A DNA stretch of 64,000 nucleotides from Ornithodoros turicata (lineage: Eukaryota; Arthropoda; Arachnida; Ixodida; Argasidae), in contig NC_088201.1 of the NCBI RefSeq assembly GCF_037126465.1, positions 141,610,376 through 141,674,375 of the forward strand, read 5' to 3'. A program made the position numbers and the translations under genes. Positions 53,501 to 63,951 of this stretch are shown here, piece after piece; the first letter of the stretch is position 1, and each line of letters starts with the position of its first letter. The notes under the pieces are model-generated. The model saw only the letters and a program-made list of their open reading frames with translations, ran no database searches and had not been told where the DNA came from.

Positions 53501-54749
53501 CAACGTGTCTGCATCGAAGTACTTTGTTGTGTGACCTCTTTGCCAACATGTCGGGATCGTTAAAAAATTTGGAGCATTGGAGCATTACGAAAACGCATCT
53601 GAAGCTGCAACAATCTGCTCCTAAAGCGTTATCTGTATCATCCAACTAGCGTTATATAGCTTACGCGTTACGAAAACGCATCTGAAGCTCCAACAATCTG
53701 TATACTCCAAAAGCGTTATCTGCAACGTTCAACCAGCGTTATATAGCTTACGCGTTACGAAAAAGCATGTGAAGCTGCAACAATGTACTTCAAAATACGA
53801 CACAGGCGACGACTCGCCTTAATGGCTACCGAGTACCGACTAAGCCACTGTGTCGTAGACGGTCCCAACGTGTCTGCATCGAAGTACTTTGTTGTGTGAC
53901 CTCTTTGGCAATACGTCGGGATCGTTAAAAAAAAGTAGTATTGGAGCATTACGAAAACGCATCTGAAGCTCCAACAATCTGCTCCTAAAGCGTTATCTGT
54001 ATCATCCAACTGGCGTTATATAGCTTACGCGTTACGAAAAAGCATCTGAAGCTCCAACAATCTGTATACTCCAAAAGCGTTATCTGCAACATTCAACTAG
54101 CGTTATAAAGCGTACGCATTACGAAAAAGCATGTGAAGCTGCAACAATGTACTCCAAAATACGACACAGGCGCCGACTCGCCTTAATGGCTACCGAGTAC
54201 CGACTAAGCCAATTTGTCGTAGACGGTCCCAACGTGTCTGCACCGAAGTACCTTGTTGTGTGACCTCTTTGCCAACACGTCGGGATCGTTAAAAAGAAAT
54301 TGGAGTATTGGAGCATTACGAAAACGCATCTGAAGCTGCAACAATCTGCTCCTAAAGCGTTATCTGTATCATCCAAGTAGCGTTATATAGCTTACGCGTT
54401 ACGAAAAAGCATCTGAAGCTCCAACAATCTGTATACTCCAAAAGCGTTATCTGCAACATTCAACTAGCGTTATATAGCGTACGCGTTACAAAAAAGCATG
54501 TGAAGCTGCAATAATGTACTCCAAAATACGACACAGGCGCCGACTCGCCTTAATGGCTACCGAGTACCGACTAAACCACTGTGTCGTAGACGGTCCCAAC
54601 GTGTCTGCACCGAAGTACTTTGTTGTGTGACCTCTTTGCCAACACGTCGGGATCGTTAAAAAAAATTGGAGTATTGGAGCATTACGAAAACGCATCTGAA
54701 GCTGCAACAATCTGCTCCTAAAGCGTTATCTGTATCATCCAACTAGCGT

Positions 54750-55480
54750 TATATAGCTTACGCGTTACGAAAACGCATCTGAAGCTGCAACAGTCTATAT
54801 ACTCCAAAAGCGTTATCTGCAACGTTCAACTAGCGTTATATAGCTTACGCGTTACGAAAAAGCATGTGAAGCTGCAACAATGTACTCCAAAATACGACAC
54901 AGGCGCCGACTCGCCTTAATGGCTACCGAGTACTGACTAAGCCACAGTGTCGTAGACGGTCCCAACGTGTCTGCATCGAAGTACTTTGCTGTGTGACCTC
55001 TTTGCCAACACGTCGGGATCGTTAAAAAAAATTGGAGTATTGGAGCATTACGAAAACGCATCTGAAGCTGCAACAATCTGCTCCTAAAGCGTTATCTGTA
55101 TCATCCAACTAGCGTTATATAGCTTACGCGTTACGAAAACGCATCTGAAGCTGCAACAGTCTATATACTCCAAAAGCGTTATCTGCAACGTTCAACTAGC
55201 GTTATATAGCTTACGCGTTACGAAAAAGCATGTGAAGCTGCAACAATGTACTCCAAAATACGACACAGGCGCCGACTCGCCTTAATGGCTACCGAGTACT
55301 GACTAAGCCACAGTGTCGTAGACGGTCCCAACGTGTCTGCATCGAAGTACTTTGCTGTGTGACCTCTTTGCCAACACGTCGGGATCGTTAAAAAAATGGA
55401 GTATTGGCGCGTTACGAAAACGCATCTGAAGCTGCAACAATCTGTATAGTCCAAAAGCGTTATCTGCCGCATTCAACTCG
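54750..55480 (+). repeat. Two near-identical 366-bp A-B-C trimers near the array edge
   Basis: Trimers starting near 54,750 and 55,116 share CAACAGTCTATATACTCC, GCAACGTTCAAC, GAGTACTGACTAAG, CCACAGTGTCG and TTTGCTGTGTG. The following partial unit diverges progressively toward 55,785, as expected at the margin of an array that homogenises by unequal exchange. Confidence 0.85.
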
Positions 55481-55794
55481 CGTCATATAGCTTACGCGTT
55501 ACGAAAAAGCATGTGAAGCTGCAACAATGTACTCCAAAATACGACACAGGCGCCGACTCGCCTAAGTGGCTACCGAATACCGACTAAGCCACTGTGTCGT
55601 AGACGGTCCCAACGTGTCTGCATCGCAGTACTTTTTTCTCTGCGTCGGGATCGTTAAAAAAATGGAGTGTTGGAGCATTACGAAAACGCATCTGATGCTG
55701 CAACAATCTGCTCCCAAAGCGTTATCTGTATCATCCAACTAGCGTTATATAGCTTACGCGTTACGAAAACTCATCTGAAGCTGCACAAAGATAG

Positions 55795-56398
55795 GTGGTG
55801 GAAGGAACATCTTACCGTGAAGGAACGTCTGTGAAAATTACCATACAGAAAGATTAGAGGAACAGAAGAAACCATCAAGCAAGAATAAGAATTAAATGTT
55901 CCATGTTCCATGTTCTGTTCCATGAAAGGCTCAGTTCACTCACCAAGAATGCTGTCGGGAACTGTCAACTCCACTTTGGAAGATTTCGTGGGCGGCCTTT
56001 GCAGAAGGAACATCTTGCCGTGAAGGAACATCTGTGAAAATTAGCATACCGAAAAATTAGAGGAATAGAAGAAACCAAGAAGCAAGAATAAGAATGAAAT
56101 GTTCCATGTTTCATGTTCTGTTCCATGAAAGGCTCAGTTCGCTCACAAAGAATGCTGTCGGGAACTGTCAACTCCACTTTGGTGGAAGATTTCCTGGGCA
56201 ATTTCGTAGGAGGTCCTTGCAGAAGGAACATCTTGAAGTGAAGGAACATCTGTGAAGATTACCATACAGCAAGATTAGAGGAATAGAAGAAACCCAGAAG
56301 CAAGAATAAGAATGAAATGTTCCATGTTCCATGTTCTGTTCCATGAAAGGCTCAGTTCAGCCGCCAGGAATGCTGTCGGGAACTGTCAACGGAAATGC
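55795..56398 (+). repeat. Three-copy 200-220-bp tandem repeat beside the satellite
   Basis: Unit starts GAAGGAACATCTT at about 55,801, 56,003 and 56,222, giving spacings near 202 and 219 bp. Each unit contains GATTAGAGGAA or its variant, then CAAGAATAAGAAT, a TTCCATG-rich stretch and GGGAACTGTCAAC. It has no similarity to satellite modules A-C that I can see. The short minus-strand open frame across copies two and three is a by-product of the repeat. Confidence 0.88.
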
Positions 56399-57500
56399 GA
56401 GCCAGACTTAAAAAAGCCACTCGTTCTTATCGTCTTTGGTGATCTTGAGCCTGAGTCTAGCGCCGCCATTTTACGCGGGCGTTGGTGATAAGGCTGCAAC
56501 ACGTCCATTGTCCAACACTATGTCCATTCTTCGGGGGGAAATAGGACGTTATGAACGCTGTAGCTGCGAAGCTATTTCATTTTAGTGCAATGAGGGATAG
56601 AAAAATGCGCAGATGGCGCAGCGTGTTGGCATACTATGTGCGCTTACAGCGCGGAGAAGACACAAAAAAGAAGAGGAAAGAGGCGTAGACGCAGGCAAGA
56701 TGGTGGACGACATGCATGAAGAACGAAACCTGAACGTGGGTTCTACGTGGGTTTCTTTCAGTGTTTTCCCTGAAAAATAGTTTTAAAACGACTCAATTGT
56801 AAAAAGTGCCGCCAGAAAAGCTGCTGGAAATTTCCAACACAATCCGGGCGCACTTGTGCCGAGTAAACGAGGGCAAAATATCAACAAAACATATGCCTCT
56901 TTGAGGTAGACCAAACAAAAAGCTATTCCACCTTTTATTTGTATGGGGAACAACACATTGAACAATATCAAATTGGTTTAACTAATGAGCGTCTATTTCC
57001 GCCACCCGCTTACGACGTCGTGTCGTTCGTCGCCAAGTGAAAGCTGGCCCTTATCCAATAGACCTCTCCCTGTTTGTAAACAAATGACGTCATAGTGCTC
57101 GAGAGCGCAACTAATTTGGTAGAGTTGATATACGTTCGAAGTTAGGAACTTACAAGGTCGCGCCCGAAAGCCCCTGAAAGGAATTAATATGGTCCCTGAA
57201 AGAGACGCGACCTTCGCTCCTGCGTTTCTTTCAATCAGCGGCAGCGAACGAGTGCCCATTCGTGGAACCCAGTCCTCCCCTTCCCAGTTGTTTCGGTTTC
57301 GGTCTGTCTACCAACGTCATGATGACGTTTCTCGGGTAGAGGTCTATATAGAGGGTCGGGGTGGGGTTAATATTGTTGCTCGACGAATGGGAGATTATTT
57401 CGCACCAGGCGTCGCGCCGTGTGTTTTCACCGTAGGGTGACTCAATACAAGCTCCCTCTGCAGGGGGAGCTACCATATTCTGGCACCCTATTTCCCCGTA
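56399..57500. other. Intergenic DNA, no gene recognised; hairpin at 57,154-57,214
   Basis: About 1.1 kb of unique-looking sequence with only short open frames. A 9-bp perfect inverted repeat, AAGGTCGCG at 57,154-57,162 and CGCGACCTT at 57,206-57,214, encloses two CCTGAAAG motifs. A GCGCAGATGGCGCAG motif at about 56,608 resembles the subterminal GCGCAGTTGGCGCAG of the hAT-like element, but no element ends could be defined. CTATATAGAG at about 57,342 is TATA-like without further promoter support. Confidence 0.4.
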
Positions 57501-57509
57501 GCTTCAGTC

Positions 57510-58013
57510 GTGATTATAAACTGTTCAGGGTTTTCTGTCGCACGTAAAATTTACAGTGCGGGCGCTTCTTTCGGAATAAGCTTTCAAATACCGCTGACAA
57601 TATTAACAGCCTGCCTGCTCCAGAGTACAGTCTCTCCAGAGTCCAGAGCGCTGCCGTTCTACTTGTGGCGGCAAGTGGATGACTATGAAGACGTGGCTCT
57701 GCTGCCGCGTGCCACTGCCCCTTGCAGCCAGTTCTACCAGCACCGTCCTAACGTGAGGCCACGATCATCTGCCCGCTGGGACATTCCATCATCGCCGGTC
57801 AGGATTCATGTAGAGGAACACCACGTCCTCTACATACTCAACGGTATCACTCCTTTTCCGGAGCGTGGCGCTTTTGATGCACTCTCACTAAAGTCCCTCG
57901 ATCGCTCTTTGGGAAGTAGCGACAACCCTTCCCTCGCCCTCTTTATTTTTCTCCCTTTCACTCCTCCGCCCGCCATGTTCTTCCCAGGTATCGACGCCGG
58001 TTCGGTTCGCTGA
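57510..58013 (+). other. Unassigned 167-codon open reading frame
   Basis: The longest plus-strand open frame outside the satellite that is not antisense to a recognised pseudogene. The translation is proline- and serine-rich in its second half, with a hydrophobic stretch near residues 18-37 and another at the C-terminus (LALFIFLPFTPPP). I recognise no domain. No splice-site pattern, codon bias or neighbouring gene supports it, and random open frames of this length are possible in GC-balanced DNA. It could be part of an exon or of a degraded repeat, but it may well be non-coding. Confidence 0.15.
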
Positions 58014-58634
58014 TACATTGTCTTGCTAGCCGCTTGCTAATTTCACTTCAGCAGACCGAAATTTTGTGTATGTGCGTGCGTTTTGAATGCTAAACGTCCT
58101 TGGCTTGTTTTTGAACTCCCAAATCAGAAGTAGGAGCATGCCGCTTAGTGTTACAGCATGATGAAGAACCATTTGGCTGTGCAGTGAAACGCTTGAATGA
58201 AAACCAAACGAAAACGTCTTCGAAGGAAGACTTCTCATCTATTTCTCGGAAGTGCTGTTTGCCAGTCCTGCACGACTCTGTTGGCTTGTTAGGAAGATAA
58301 AAAGACAAAACATCTGCACAAGCATGACCGATAGTGACTCTCTGTAATGCATCTGCTAGGGAATTGCAACCTAGCCTTTTCGTTCGTTTCCTTTTTTTTT
58401 TTCCAGAATCAAACAGACTTCAACCTCAACTACACCAAACTTATTTAATTTTCTGCACAGCGTCTTGTAGGGAGGTAGCTGTTCCAAGTAATGCCCCGGT
58501 TTACCGTAATTTTTCCCACTAATGTCCCTATGCCTGATAACCATAATTTTCCCACCCTCAAGTATGAGGAAAAAAACACACAATTTGGATTTCCTGCTAA
58601 CACAGCTGCAAGCCTCATGCTGACTAATTGGAAC
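58014..58634. other. Intergenic DNA, nothing recognised
   Basis: Between the unassigned open frame and the histone-type stem-loop. It contains an 11-base T-run at about 58,391 and several short overlapping open frames on both strands, none with recognisable similarity. Confidence 0.4.
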
Positions 58635-58650
58635 GGCCCTGAAAAGGGCC
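58635..58650 (-). other. Histone-mRNA-type 3' stem-loop sequence
   Basis: On the minus strand the 16 bases read GGCCCTTTTCAGGGCC: a 6-bp stem GGCCCT/AGGGCC around the tetraloop TTTC. This fits the metazoan replication-dependent histone 3' stem-loop consensus GGYYCTTTTCAGRRCC exactly, and an 11-base A-run precedes it, as A-rich sequence commonly does. No histone coding sequence is visible on either strand nearby; upstream on this strand is a P-element relic. It may be a leftover of a histone gene copy, or chance. Read on the plus strand it is a GAAA-loop hairpin followed by an 11-base T-run. Confidence 0.5.
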
Positions 58651-58746
58651 TTTTTTTTTTTCAGGGCGTGTTGTCATGTCAGGTTGTTCTTGTCAGGTTG
58701 TCACAATCGGGTTGTCTTCATAGGTAATCTTAACCACCTATAGGTG

Positions 58747-60238
58747 TCACACATTCTGGACAGCTGTTCGCATGCCTATACTCCTGCTGCCACAGCGTAC
58801 TGCAGTTGTCTTCTTTCTCAAGGTGCTGTTTACCCATCTCAGGTGAACATGCAGTCTTGTACGGAAGAATACCCGAAGCAACTTTGCTGACACATTGTGG
58901 CAAGCTGGAAGTACTTCACGCACACCTGCTTTCGATACACATTCAACCAGATGATGCACGGTGCAAGAATTTGCAATAAGCATGCCGGAGCACTCACGAA
59001 ATTGTTTCTCCGCAGTCTTTAAAATGTCCATTGCTTGACGTGATGGGACATTCAGGGGCATTGTTCCGGCGTTGTACGCTTCCATAGAGGTCACGGGATT
59101 TGCGTATGACTTTGGGCAGCCAAACGAAAGCGCAGAGATGCAAATTTTACATTGAGTGTTTTTCTTTACGACATTTATGGCATATCCTGCAAGATGTTCT
59201 AAACAGTCCTCTTCATCTGTCGGCAGTGAAAGTTCGTCTGCATCTTCTGGCATTGCAAGTACCATGTCTTGATGCTCCGACACACCTAGCAGCAGCTCCC
59301 CATCACTTTTCTCGTAGCTCTCAGATTTGCTTGGACGGAGAAACTGTGACATTGTAACTGCTCTCAAGGCTGATTTGAGCTGCTTTGGAGCTGGAAATGG
59401 ATTCTTCATCCGTATGGTGGAGAAGAAGTTCTCCAAGGCATCTTTTGAGAAGCGCGAGAAAAGCACAAATTCGAAGTGGTACTTCTGCAGGCAAAGTTCT
59501 TAGAGGCCAAGCGCACATGACGTTGCCAAGAGAATGCCCTTCTGAACAGGCTTCCATACTCTTCTTTCGTCGCCAATGCTGATCGATTCTACTAGAGTCA
59601 TGGAGTCATTTAAAAAGGTGATGCCATCGTTGTCCTTGTGCAGCCGTCAGTCCTCCTCCGTTCGCGACGTCATCATCCTGAACCATTTGAAAAATTGGTA
59701 AAAAAACCAGGCGGTTGTCAATACATCCTTTTCAGGTTTCTCTGTGAAGATAAGGTAGCGAAGCGCAGCAACTGTGTCGTGGTTGAAAAGCGTATATGCT
59801 GGACCAACTTTCATTTTTGAGTAGTGCGCTGGGTTTATGCACTCCTTCGTCAGGCGTGGAGCAAGCTTTAGTTCACTTTCTTCGTCAATTTCGATGAGTT
59901 CTTCAACGCATGAAAGGGAAACTTTGTTTGTGGGAAGGCTGTTCTTGATGACCACATCACTCGGTATATATATATCTGTTGGCCGCATGATAAATGGTTT
60001 CTCAAATTCTTTAACAGGTGGGGAACGTCAGCAGAGAAGTAGAGACGGCGGCTTTGGTCACAAGGATGAAGACAATGACACTGGTGCTTTTCGTTGGCTT
60101 GAAGTTTTTTCGTCCAATCTTGTGCAGCCACGCCTTCCGCCTTGCTACTTCTTTACTGCTTTTCCCCATTGGAACAGCAAACATTGCCTGTCCTGTTTCA
60201 GGACGACTATTGCACCCGAAGGCACAGCAGCCAGTCAT
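58747..60238 (-). pseudogene. Degraded P-element (THAP9-like) transposase
   Basis: Remnant of a P-superfamily DNA transposase, the enzyme that cuts and pastes its own element. The N-terminal THAP zinc finger starts at 60,238 (MTGCCAFGCNSR) with Trp37 and GRKNFKPTK, but its distal C-x2-H pair is lost. Similarity jumps at 60,089-60,050 to the mid-protein motif YFSADVPHLLKNLRN, implying an internal deletion with a frame change. A second frame change falls in a TATATATA run at 59,965-59,975. The block with LAPRLTKECINPAHYSKMK and GPAYTLFNHDT follows, then in-frame stops at 59,647-59,649 (TGA) and 59,500-59,502 (TAA). The last 239 codons are open and include SKDALENFFSTIR, typical of the C-terminal region. 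It is not a working gene. Terminal repeats and target duplications were not found. Confidence 0.88.
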
Positions 60239-61280
60239 TTTCAGTCGGTTATGATAGGCGATCGCGATAGTTCGGCCTTCAAAAACTACGCGCAAACAGC
60301 ACGAACGCACGAACTGAGCGAAGAGCGAACTTGGGAAGATCATGGTGGACGGAAACAAAGCGACACGGCGGAAGTGGCGCAAAACTACCACGTGAGCACC
60401 TTCGACCAACGAACGTTCCCTGTCGGCGCCGCAAGGGTTGTCGCTACTTCTCAAAGAGCGATCGAGGGACTTTAACTCTCACGCTCCAGCTTGCAGGTCG
60501 GAGTGCGTAAGTGTTGCTCTGGACCCGTGACGTACGGGGGAAGGGGACGTCGGAAAACCAATGATACGCCTCGGAAACTTCGCTGGGGAGTGTATCGCCC
60601 TCGTGGCCCTCAAAGACCATTTAGTAGAGGCACCGGAGTATGAGGGAGAGAGTACACCGAGCGCGTTGGATAGAGCTGCTGCTTAACGTTCCCATCGACA
60701 TTCTACGTCTTCTTCTTCCTGGAGCGTGGCCTATATATGATGGCATATGATACGCGGGGCCACGCACCGGTTGGTTACTATGGCAACCTACTGGCGCACG
60801 CATTACAACGCAATAGTGTGATCCGGACTTGGTGTGAACCACTGGGCTAACCGGGCTTTAATTTTCGCACTAAGTTAAATAGTGTCACATAAAAAAATAA
60901 GAGAGATTAAGTACAAACTCCGCGGCATTTTGATTCTTTAGGAGTCATAGTAGGGTAGCATAGTCGGAGCTATCCATTATCAATAATGTCCGCTAGCTGC
61001 TTTTCTCCGATTTTTCTGTTTCTTTTTCCAAGTTCAAGCTGTGAGCAAAGGCAACAATACGGTGTGTAAATAGGTAGTATATAATTTCAGTGCTCTCCAC
61101 ATTGTCACGATTGCTTTTGAAGAACAACGTATTCTTCTCTAATCATTTTTCGCATTTCCGGCACCCGATCTGGAAAGGCAGTTTACTCTATTTGTATTGC
61201 TGTGTCAAGTGGATCTTTCAGTAATGAATTCTTCACACACCGTCCGACTCCGCAATGACTACTACACCACTATGCTTTTT
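60239..61280. other. Intergenic DNA upstream of the P-element relic; hairpin at 60,724-60,765
   Basis: No gene recognised. The first 200 bases continue the open frame upstream of the THAP methionine and may be 5' element sequence. An 8-bp perfect inverted repeat, GCGTGGCC at 60,724-60,731 and GGCCACGC at 60,758-60,765, surrounds TATATATGA. The remainder is AT-richer and featureless to my reading. Confidence 0.4.
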
Positions 61281-61560
61281 TGCGGAATTTTTATTGTATT
61301 GTATTTTAGGCGGAGGGCGTTTTATGGTACGTAATTACCGTTATTTTTGTATTTTTCTTGTTTTCATTATATTGTAATGTATTATATGTATTGCTTTGTA
61401 AAATCATTATTATTTTATTATTATTTATTGTATTATTTGATGTGCATAATTGTTACTGTGGTATTTTGTTATAATAAAGACGTGTTACTTTGTATTTCTG
61501 TGTATCAGGGCATTTTATGGCACGTAATTACCATCATTTCTTTTCCTGGTTGGCCCTTCA
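61281..61560. repeat. AT-rich stretch with a 30-bp direct repeat
   Basis: Strongly T- and A-rich sequence. GTTTTATGGTACGTAATTACC at about 61,319 recurs with three changes at about 61,512, followed both times by similar T-rich sequence (period about 193 bp). It may be a partial tandem duplication or short terminal repeats of an unrecognised element. The 82-codon open frame here is low-complexity and not a convincing gene. Confidence 0.5.
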
Positions 61561-61733
61561 TGATGTGGTCTAAGGCGAATGCGTCCCACGACTAGTTTTG
61601 AGTCCTGAGTCCCCTGATCCTAGGGGGCCTAGGCATGCTATTGGAAGACGCCGTTGTATTGGAAACTATTAGGGATGACGTAGGGGATGACAAGAGCATT
61701 TTTAAGGAAGAACACTAACTCACATAACGGTTA

Positions 61734-61884
61734 CGAGGGGCGTTCAAGTCAAACCGGGACTTTTCATTTTTCGCAGAAGGAAAATGAACTTACATGCGAG
61801 AAATTAGTTTTATGTTTCAACGTAATCTCCAGCTGCACTAATGCACTTGTCTCAGCGTTTCACGAGGGCTTGGGTGCCAGCAGC
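61734..61884 (-). pseudogene. 3' end of a mariner-type transposon
   Basis: The plus-strand segment starting CGAGGGGCGTTCAAGTCAAA right after a TA dinucleotide (61,732-61,733) looks like a mariner terminal inverted repeat. On the minus strand, codons before a stop at 61,810-61,812 give LVKR, a stop, then DKCISAAGDYVET, which matches the usual mariner transposase C-terminus where a Trp precedes DKC. That Trp is replaced by a stop (TGA), so the copy is dead. Only about 25 codons survive; the rest of the element is gone or replaced by the inverted-repeat sequence that starts at 61,895. Confidence 0.7.
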
Positions 61885-61894
61885 GTAGTGGCAT

Positions 61895-62062
61895 AGTGGC
61901 ATAGTCAGGGGGAAGATTTCGGGAGTTTAACCCTCGCCCCGAAATCTTAATGCCCGAATCTGGTAGTGCATTTTGGGAGAGGGAAACGAGGGTGAAGTCC
62001 TCCTCTCCCACGTAGGGTCCCCATAGAATACATCGCTAAATGCTTTTTCTGGCTACGCCACT
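61895..62062. mobile_element. Short inverted-repeat element (MITE-like)
   Basis: A 168-bp segment bounded by AGTGGCATAGTCAG and, inverted, AGTGGCGTAGCCAG (12 of 14 identical). Inside is a perfect 10-bp hairpin arm pair, AGATTTCGGG and CCCGAAATCT (61,914-61,947). No target duplication could be defined with confidence, and the left end follows a short ATAGTGGC repeat. Confidence 0.45.
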
Positions 62063-62467
62063 GGAGTTGACTCACACGTGGCGAAGGGTTATAGGCCGCT
62101 TCTGTGCAGGTCTCGAGCAATACTGCTGAATAGCTACCTTTCGAAGATAGCTTGCGCACCCTTACACCCAATGCGGGGTTTGGGTTTTGCGCAAGCGCAG
62201 TGGCGACGGCGCTATTGCTTTGTGACCCCCAAACACTTCTCTCTCCTGTGCTGAAACTATTGCGGTTGCTCACTGATAGGGCGCTTCTCTTTCGTACGCT
62301 CGCGCACTGTGGTGATAGCACGCTTCACAGGAGACCACCATGAGGGGAGAGAGAGACGTTTGTTTGACTTCACCCCCTAACCGTAGAATGCGTTTCGTAT
62401 TTAAAAAAAATATTCAGTGGCGATTTAGCTGTAAATTCGAGAGAAATCCGTTAGCGCCTTTTCCAGT

Positions 62468-62502
62468 CCATACTTGACTTTCGGGTATCCACTTCCGGTC
62501 TA
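62468..62502 (+). repeat. Dispersed repeat block, copy 1
   Basis: CCATACTTGACTTTCGGGTA and the following 15 bases, ending ACTTCCGGTCTA, recur exactly at 63,952-63,986. Downstream in copy 1 the motif CCACTTCCGGTCTAA is repeated at about 62,521, so the block contains short internal repeats. Confidence 0.85.
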
Positions 62503-62554
62503 AACTCGACTTCTGGTTCTCCACTTCCGGTCTAACCCGACTTCCAGTGGGCGC

Positions 62555-63508
62555 GTTAAAGGAGCAGACTAGAGGCCCACAACTTTGTTTCTGTTTTTGG
62601 TCAGTATTGAATGTTAGGCGGCCGAAAATAGTTTTCCCACAATTAGTGCAACCGTAGCTAAATTGGGACGCCTGCAATAGCTCCCCGAACCTCCCCCGCG
62701 CGAAACACCCTCCTTCGCCTTCACGATAGGCACGTGATGAGCGCCACCACACACGTCACTATGTGACGCAAGTGGTGAGGACGCTCCTCATTGGACTTGG
62801 GATCACATGATCGAGGTGAGCAACATCGCCCAAGCCGGAGCGTCTGCTACCGCTTCGGAGACGCCATGCGTTCTCCGGCTTCGTGATGTCCGAAGCGGAG
62901 GGTTTGAAGGCTGTCCACGACACAACCACGATTTTCTGGGACCGCAGGCACCACGGGAAGAACGAGTGGTGCAGCCCGAAATTAACTGCGTTTGTACAGC
63001 AAAAACCCCGTGCTTCTCGACAGTTTGCAGCCTGTCCGACAGTTTTTACCGCGCAGTGGCTAACAGGTTGCGCCACAATACCGCCGCCGTCGCTAGCTTT
63101 CTGATGCTGTGAATTCTGAGATTGCACAGAAGCCACGGGTTTATTACTCTTGTGATCGTAATCCTATTTTCTCAGGCTGCGTATACGCTTCTTTTTTATT
63201 AAAGAAAACGTGATATAAATCATATAAATAATAGAAGTCAACAAGAAGCAGCTCTCAATGTTCGTAGCCGACGGTTTTTCCTACGAACGAATGAGGGGCT
63301 CTCTACCACGAACGTCACACTAGAGTGGGTGTGGTCTGCAGTTGGAGCGCTCCGGCCTGTCACCGCGGCAGCGATTTTCCAAATTAATTGCACCGCGGTG
63401 AATCAACTTTGGACAGAAATATTTTGTGGGAATGCTTTTCACATACTGCTTTACAAGATGACAGCAGTTTTGGGCCACGTTAGGTACCACTTTAATGCTC
63501 CTTTAAAC
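62555..63508. mobile_element. Possible 954-bp element with TTAAAGGAGCA termini
   Basis: GTTAAAGGAGCA at 62,555-62,566 appears inverted at 63,496-63,508 (GTTTAAAGGAGCA on the minus strand). Between them lie short overlapping open frames on both strands with no recognisable domain. The termini are short and no target duplication is evident, so the match could reflect two separate repeat copies in opposite orientation. Confidence 0.3.
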
Positions 63509-63951
63509 GGGCTCCCGAGCGCCATAACCCGGGTTTTCAGGGGAACGTACGCTTGGTGTCTCTACTTGATGGTGTTTGTGAGCCTATCCGGAAGCCGAGC
63601 GCCAGAGCCGCTGAGCGCGCGCCGCCTATCGAGCTTTCTTTTGTCGTCTGCTTTTAAGTAAACATAGCAGTCGACCATAGCAGTCCTCTATAATCGTATA
63701 ACTATATACCGCCGACATCCGATGATTCCGGAAACACAAAGAGCATGGGCGGTTGCAACGTGTTCCAACGGTTGCGCCATTTCGAAAGGCAGTACACCGG
63801 AACATGCGTCACGCTCCAGAACTGGCCTCGCTCTTCGCCAGCGTTCTCCGTCTCCCCGGCTCCGAAGAAGGGGTGCGCAGGGTGCACGCTGGGGTTAAAT
63901 GATCCCCTGAAAGAGGGAATGTTCCCGGAGCACGAACCTAACGCGCCCAGC
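63509..63951. other. Intergenic DNA, nothing recognised
   Basis: GC-balanced sequence with short open frames only (up to 80 codons). No domain, RNA gene or clear repeat seen apart from the start of the dispersed block at its right end. Confidence 0.4.

Larger units (their letters stand above)
23076..55785 (+). repeat. Satellite array, right block
   Basis: About 32.7 kb of uninterrupted satellite after the second hAT-like copy. A-B-C trimers alternate with runs of the 180-bp A-short module. No further transposon insertion is visible. Many larger segments are duplicated with offsets from 366 bp to 7.4 kb. The array ends inside the shared tail at CATCTGAAGCTGCA, after which non-satellite sequence starts abruptly. 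Confidence 0.95.

Noticed and set aside
1..55785. Dozens of short open frames of 60-110 codons on both strands.
   Set aside because: They repeat with the satellite period, occur on both strands of the same modules and shift whenever a base is gained or lost. Nothing suggests selection on protein.
1..55785. Centromeric satellite with a CENP-B-box-like site.
   Set aside because: I found no CENP-B box consensus in modules A, B or C, and chromosome position cannot be inferred from this window.
58635..58661. Plus-strand hairpin plus T-run resembling a bacterial intrinsic terminator.
   Set aside because: Intrinsic terminators of this type do not apply in an animal nuclear genome; the minus-strand histone stem-loop match is more specific.
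59837..60475. 212-codon plus-strand open frame.
   Set aside because: It is antisense to the P-element transposase relic, whose protein motifs read clearly on the minus strand.
61347..61595. 82-codon tyrosine- and leucine-rich open frame.
   Set aside because: It comes from low-complexity AT-rich DNA and has no recognisable feature besides composition.
62152..63136. Several open frames of 63-125 codons on both strands.
   Set aside because: They overlap in opposing frames, have no recognisable domain and lie in repeat-like sequence.
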